Shown: piece after piece, positions 63,531 to 64,000 of the stretch
How positions within the stretch are numbered: the stretch's first letter is position 1
Layout: the number at the start of each line of letters is the position of its first letter
Source: JBEKUY01 sp049514555
GTDB lineage: Bacteria; Acidobacteriota; Terriglobia; Acidiferrales; UBA7541
DNA length: 64,000 bases
Assembly: GCA_049514555.1 (NCBI GenBank)
Contig: JBEKUY010000003.1
Location: 248,001-312,000, forward strand
Direction of reading: 5' to 3'
Translations under genes and position numbers: made by a program
Notes under the pieces: generated by a model
Database searches by the model: none
Told to the model about the DNA's origin: nothing
What the model saw: the letters and a program-made list of their open reading frames with translations, nothing else

Positions 63531-64000
63531 GTGACGAACCGTTTCCGGTTGGTTGCTCCCTCAAGACGCCGTATAATGAAAGTCGTGGCGCGGGCACCAA
63601 ACCCTTACGGCCTGGAAATCATTGAGAGTTGCTTGAATTGTCCTCACCGGGAGGAACGCCTCTTTTGCAACCTTTCCCAGGCCGCTGTGGAGCGGCTGGC
63701 CAACATCACTTCGCCCGCCTCCTATCCCAAGGGCGCCACGCTGTTCGTCGAAGGCCAGACGCCGCGTGGGGTGTTCATTGTCTGCGAAGGGCACGTCAAG
63801 CTCTCCACTTCCTCGTCCGATGGAAAGACGTTGATCTTGAGGATTGCCGAGCCGGGCGATGTTCTCGGATTGCCGGGGACGATTTCCGGGAAGCCTTACG
63901 AAGTCACCGCCGAGGTCCTTGACCCGGTGCAGGCCAATTTCATCGCCCGCCAGAGTTTCCTCACTTTTCTTCAGGAACACAGCGATGCTGCGGTCCGCGT
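63531..64000 (+). CDS. Crp/Fnr-family transcriptional regulator with N-terminal Cys cluster (3' cut by window edge)
   Basis: 156 residues visible from a GTG with AGGAGGG seven bases upstream; an in-frame ATG at 63576 has no such site. The N-terminus has Cys at about 34, 37 and 46 (ESCLNCPHREERLFCNL), C-x2-C-x8-C, with another in the beta-roll (FIVCEGHVKL, about 85), an Fnr-like pattern for an oxygen- or NO-sensitive [4Fe-4S] cluster although the spacing is longer than in E. coli Fnr. The cyclic-nucleotide-binding fold follows: YPKGATLFVEGQTPRGVFIVCEGHVKL, GKTLILRIAEPGDVLGLPGTISGKPYEVTAEVLDPVQANFI. The helix-turn-helix lies outside the window. The nearby operators support autoregulation and control of the stress gene. 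Confidence 0.83.
   Translation, partial: MTNRFRLVAPSRRRIMKVVARAPNPYGLEIIESCLNCPHREERLFCNLSQAAVERLANITSPASYPKGATLFVEGQTPRGVFIVCEGHVKLSTSSSDGKTLILRIAEPGDVLGLPGTISGKPYEVTAEVLDPVQANFIARQSFLTFLQEHSDAAVR

Overview
The window looks like a chromosomal segment of an Acidobacteriota bacterium, probably Terriglobia-like. DNA is GC-rich with dense, mostly intact genes. The lineage call rests on family content: an orphan MacB-like permease of the acidobacterial ADOP type, a VWFA-related protein of the acidobacterial type, an Oar-like receptor with a carboxypeptidase-regulatory N-terminus, a BBP2-type porin, an ASPIC/FG-GAP (CRTAC) protein and a secreted DinB protein. No rRNA, tRNA, CRISPR array or prophage was seen.

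Layout. 0-6 kb: the end of a methyltransferase, then a tightly overlapping hoxEFUYHW operon for a NAD-linked bidirectional [NiFe] hydrogenase. 6-12 kb: a GH26-like protein lacking the usual nucleophile, a CocE-type hydrolase, a Kef-type antiporter and a porin. 12-15 kb: a LytS/LytR-like two-component system with two membrane proteins. 15-22 kb: an Oar-like receptor, a VWFA protein and a Tat-exported sugar isomerase-like protein. 22-23 kb: a RAYT transposase remnant and an RHS fragment. 23-28 kb: a binding-protein-like gene, lgt, a CapA-like protein and an amidohydrolase. 27.7-34.3 kb: a repeat-rich accessory zone holding a TIR-STAND-TPR gene (candidate immune receptor), DinB and lipocalin-like proteins, a ferredoxin and a ferritin-like protein, with several GTAG-flanked hairpins. 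34-41 kb: aconitase, a three-gene cluster of a CCAEP-tail radical SAM protein, a DUF1905/YdeI-like protein and an ATP-grasp ligase, then yggX. 41-44 kb: the ADOP permease behind a sigma-54-like promoter and a palindromic enhancer site. 44-49 kb: pgi-zwf-pgl-glk, a glucose-6-phosphate/oxidative pentose phosphate operon. 49-53.5 kb: a membrane HExxH protein, a NarX/NarL-like two-component pair and a CRTAC protein, ending in a clear terminator. 53.8-58.4 kb: pyruvate:ferredoxin oxidoreductase with a dihydroorotate dehydrogenase-like partner. 58.8-64 kb: a universal stress protein, an ADP-forming acyl-CoA synthetase/GNAT fusion, a Cys-rich small protein and a Crp/Fnr regulator, with matching TGTGA-N6-TCACA operators upstream of the stress gene and of the regulator.

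Taken together, the hydrogenase, PFOR, ADP-forming acyl-CoA synthetase, universal stress protein and Cys-rich Crp/Fnr regulator suggest a lifestyle that switches to low-oxygen or fermentative redox balancing. The most novel-looking items are the CCAEP-tail radical SAM cluster, the TIR-STAND receptor, the sigma-54 control of the ADOP gene, and hairpins that share a GTAG flank but not their stem sequences.
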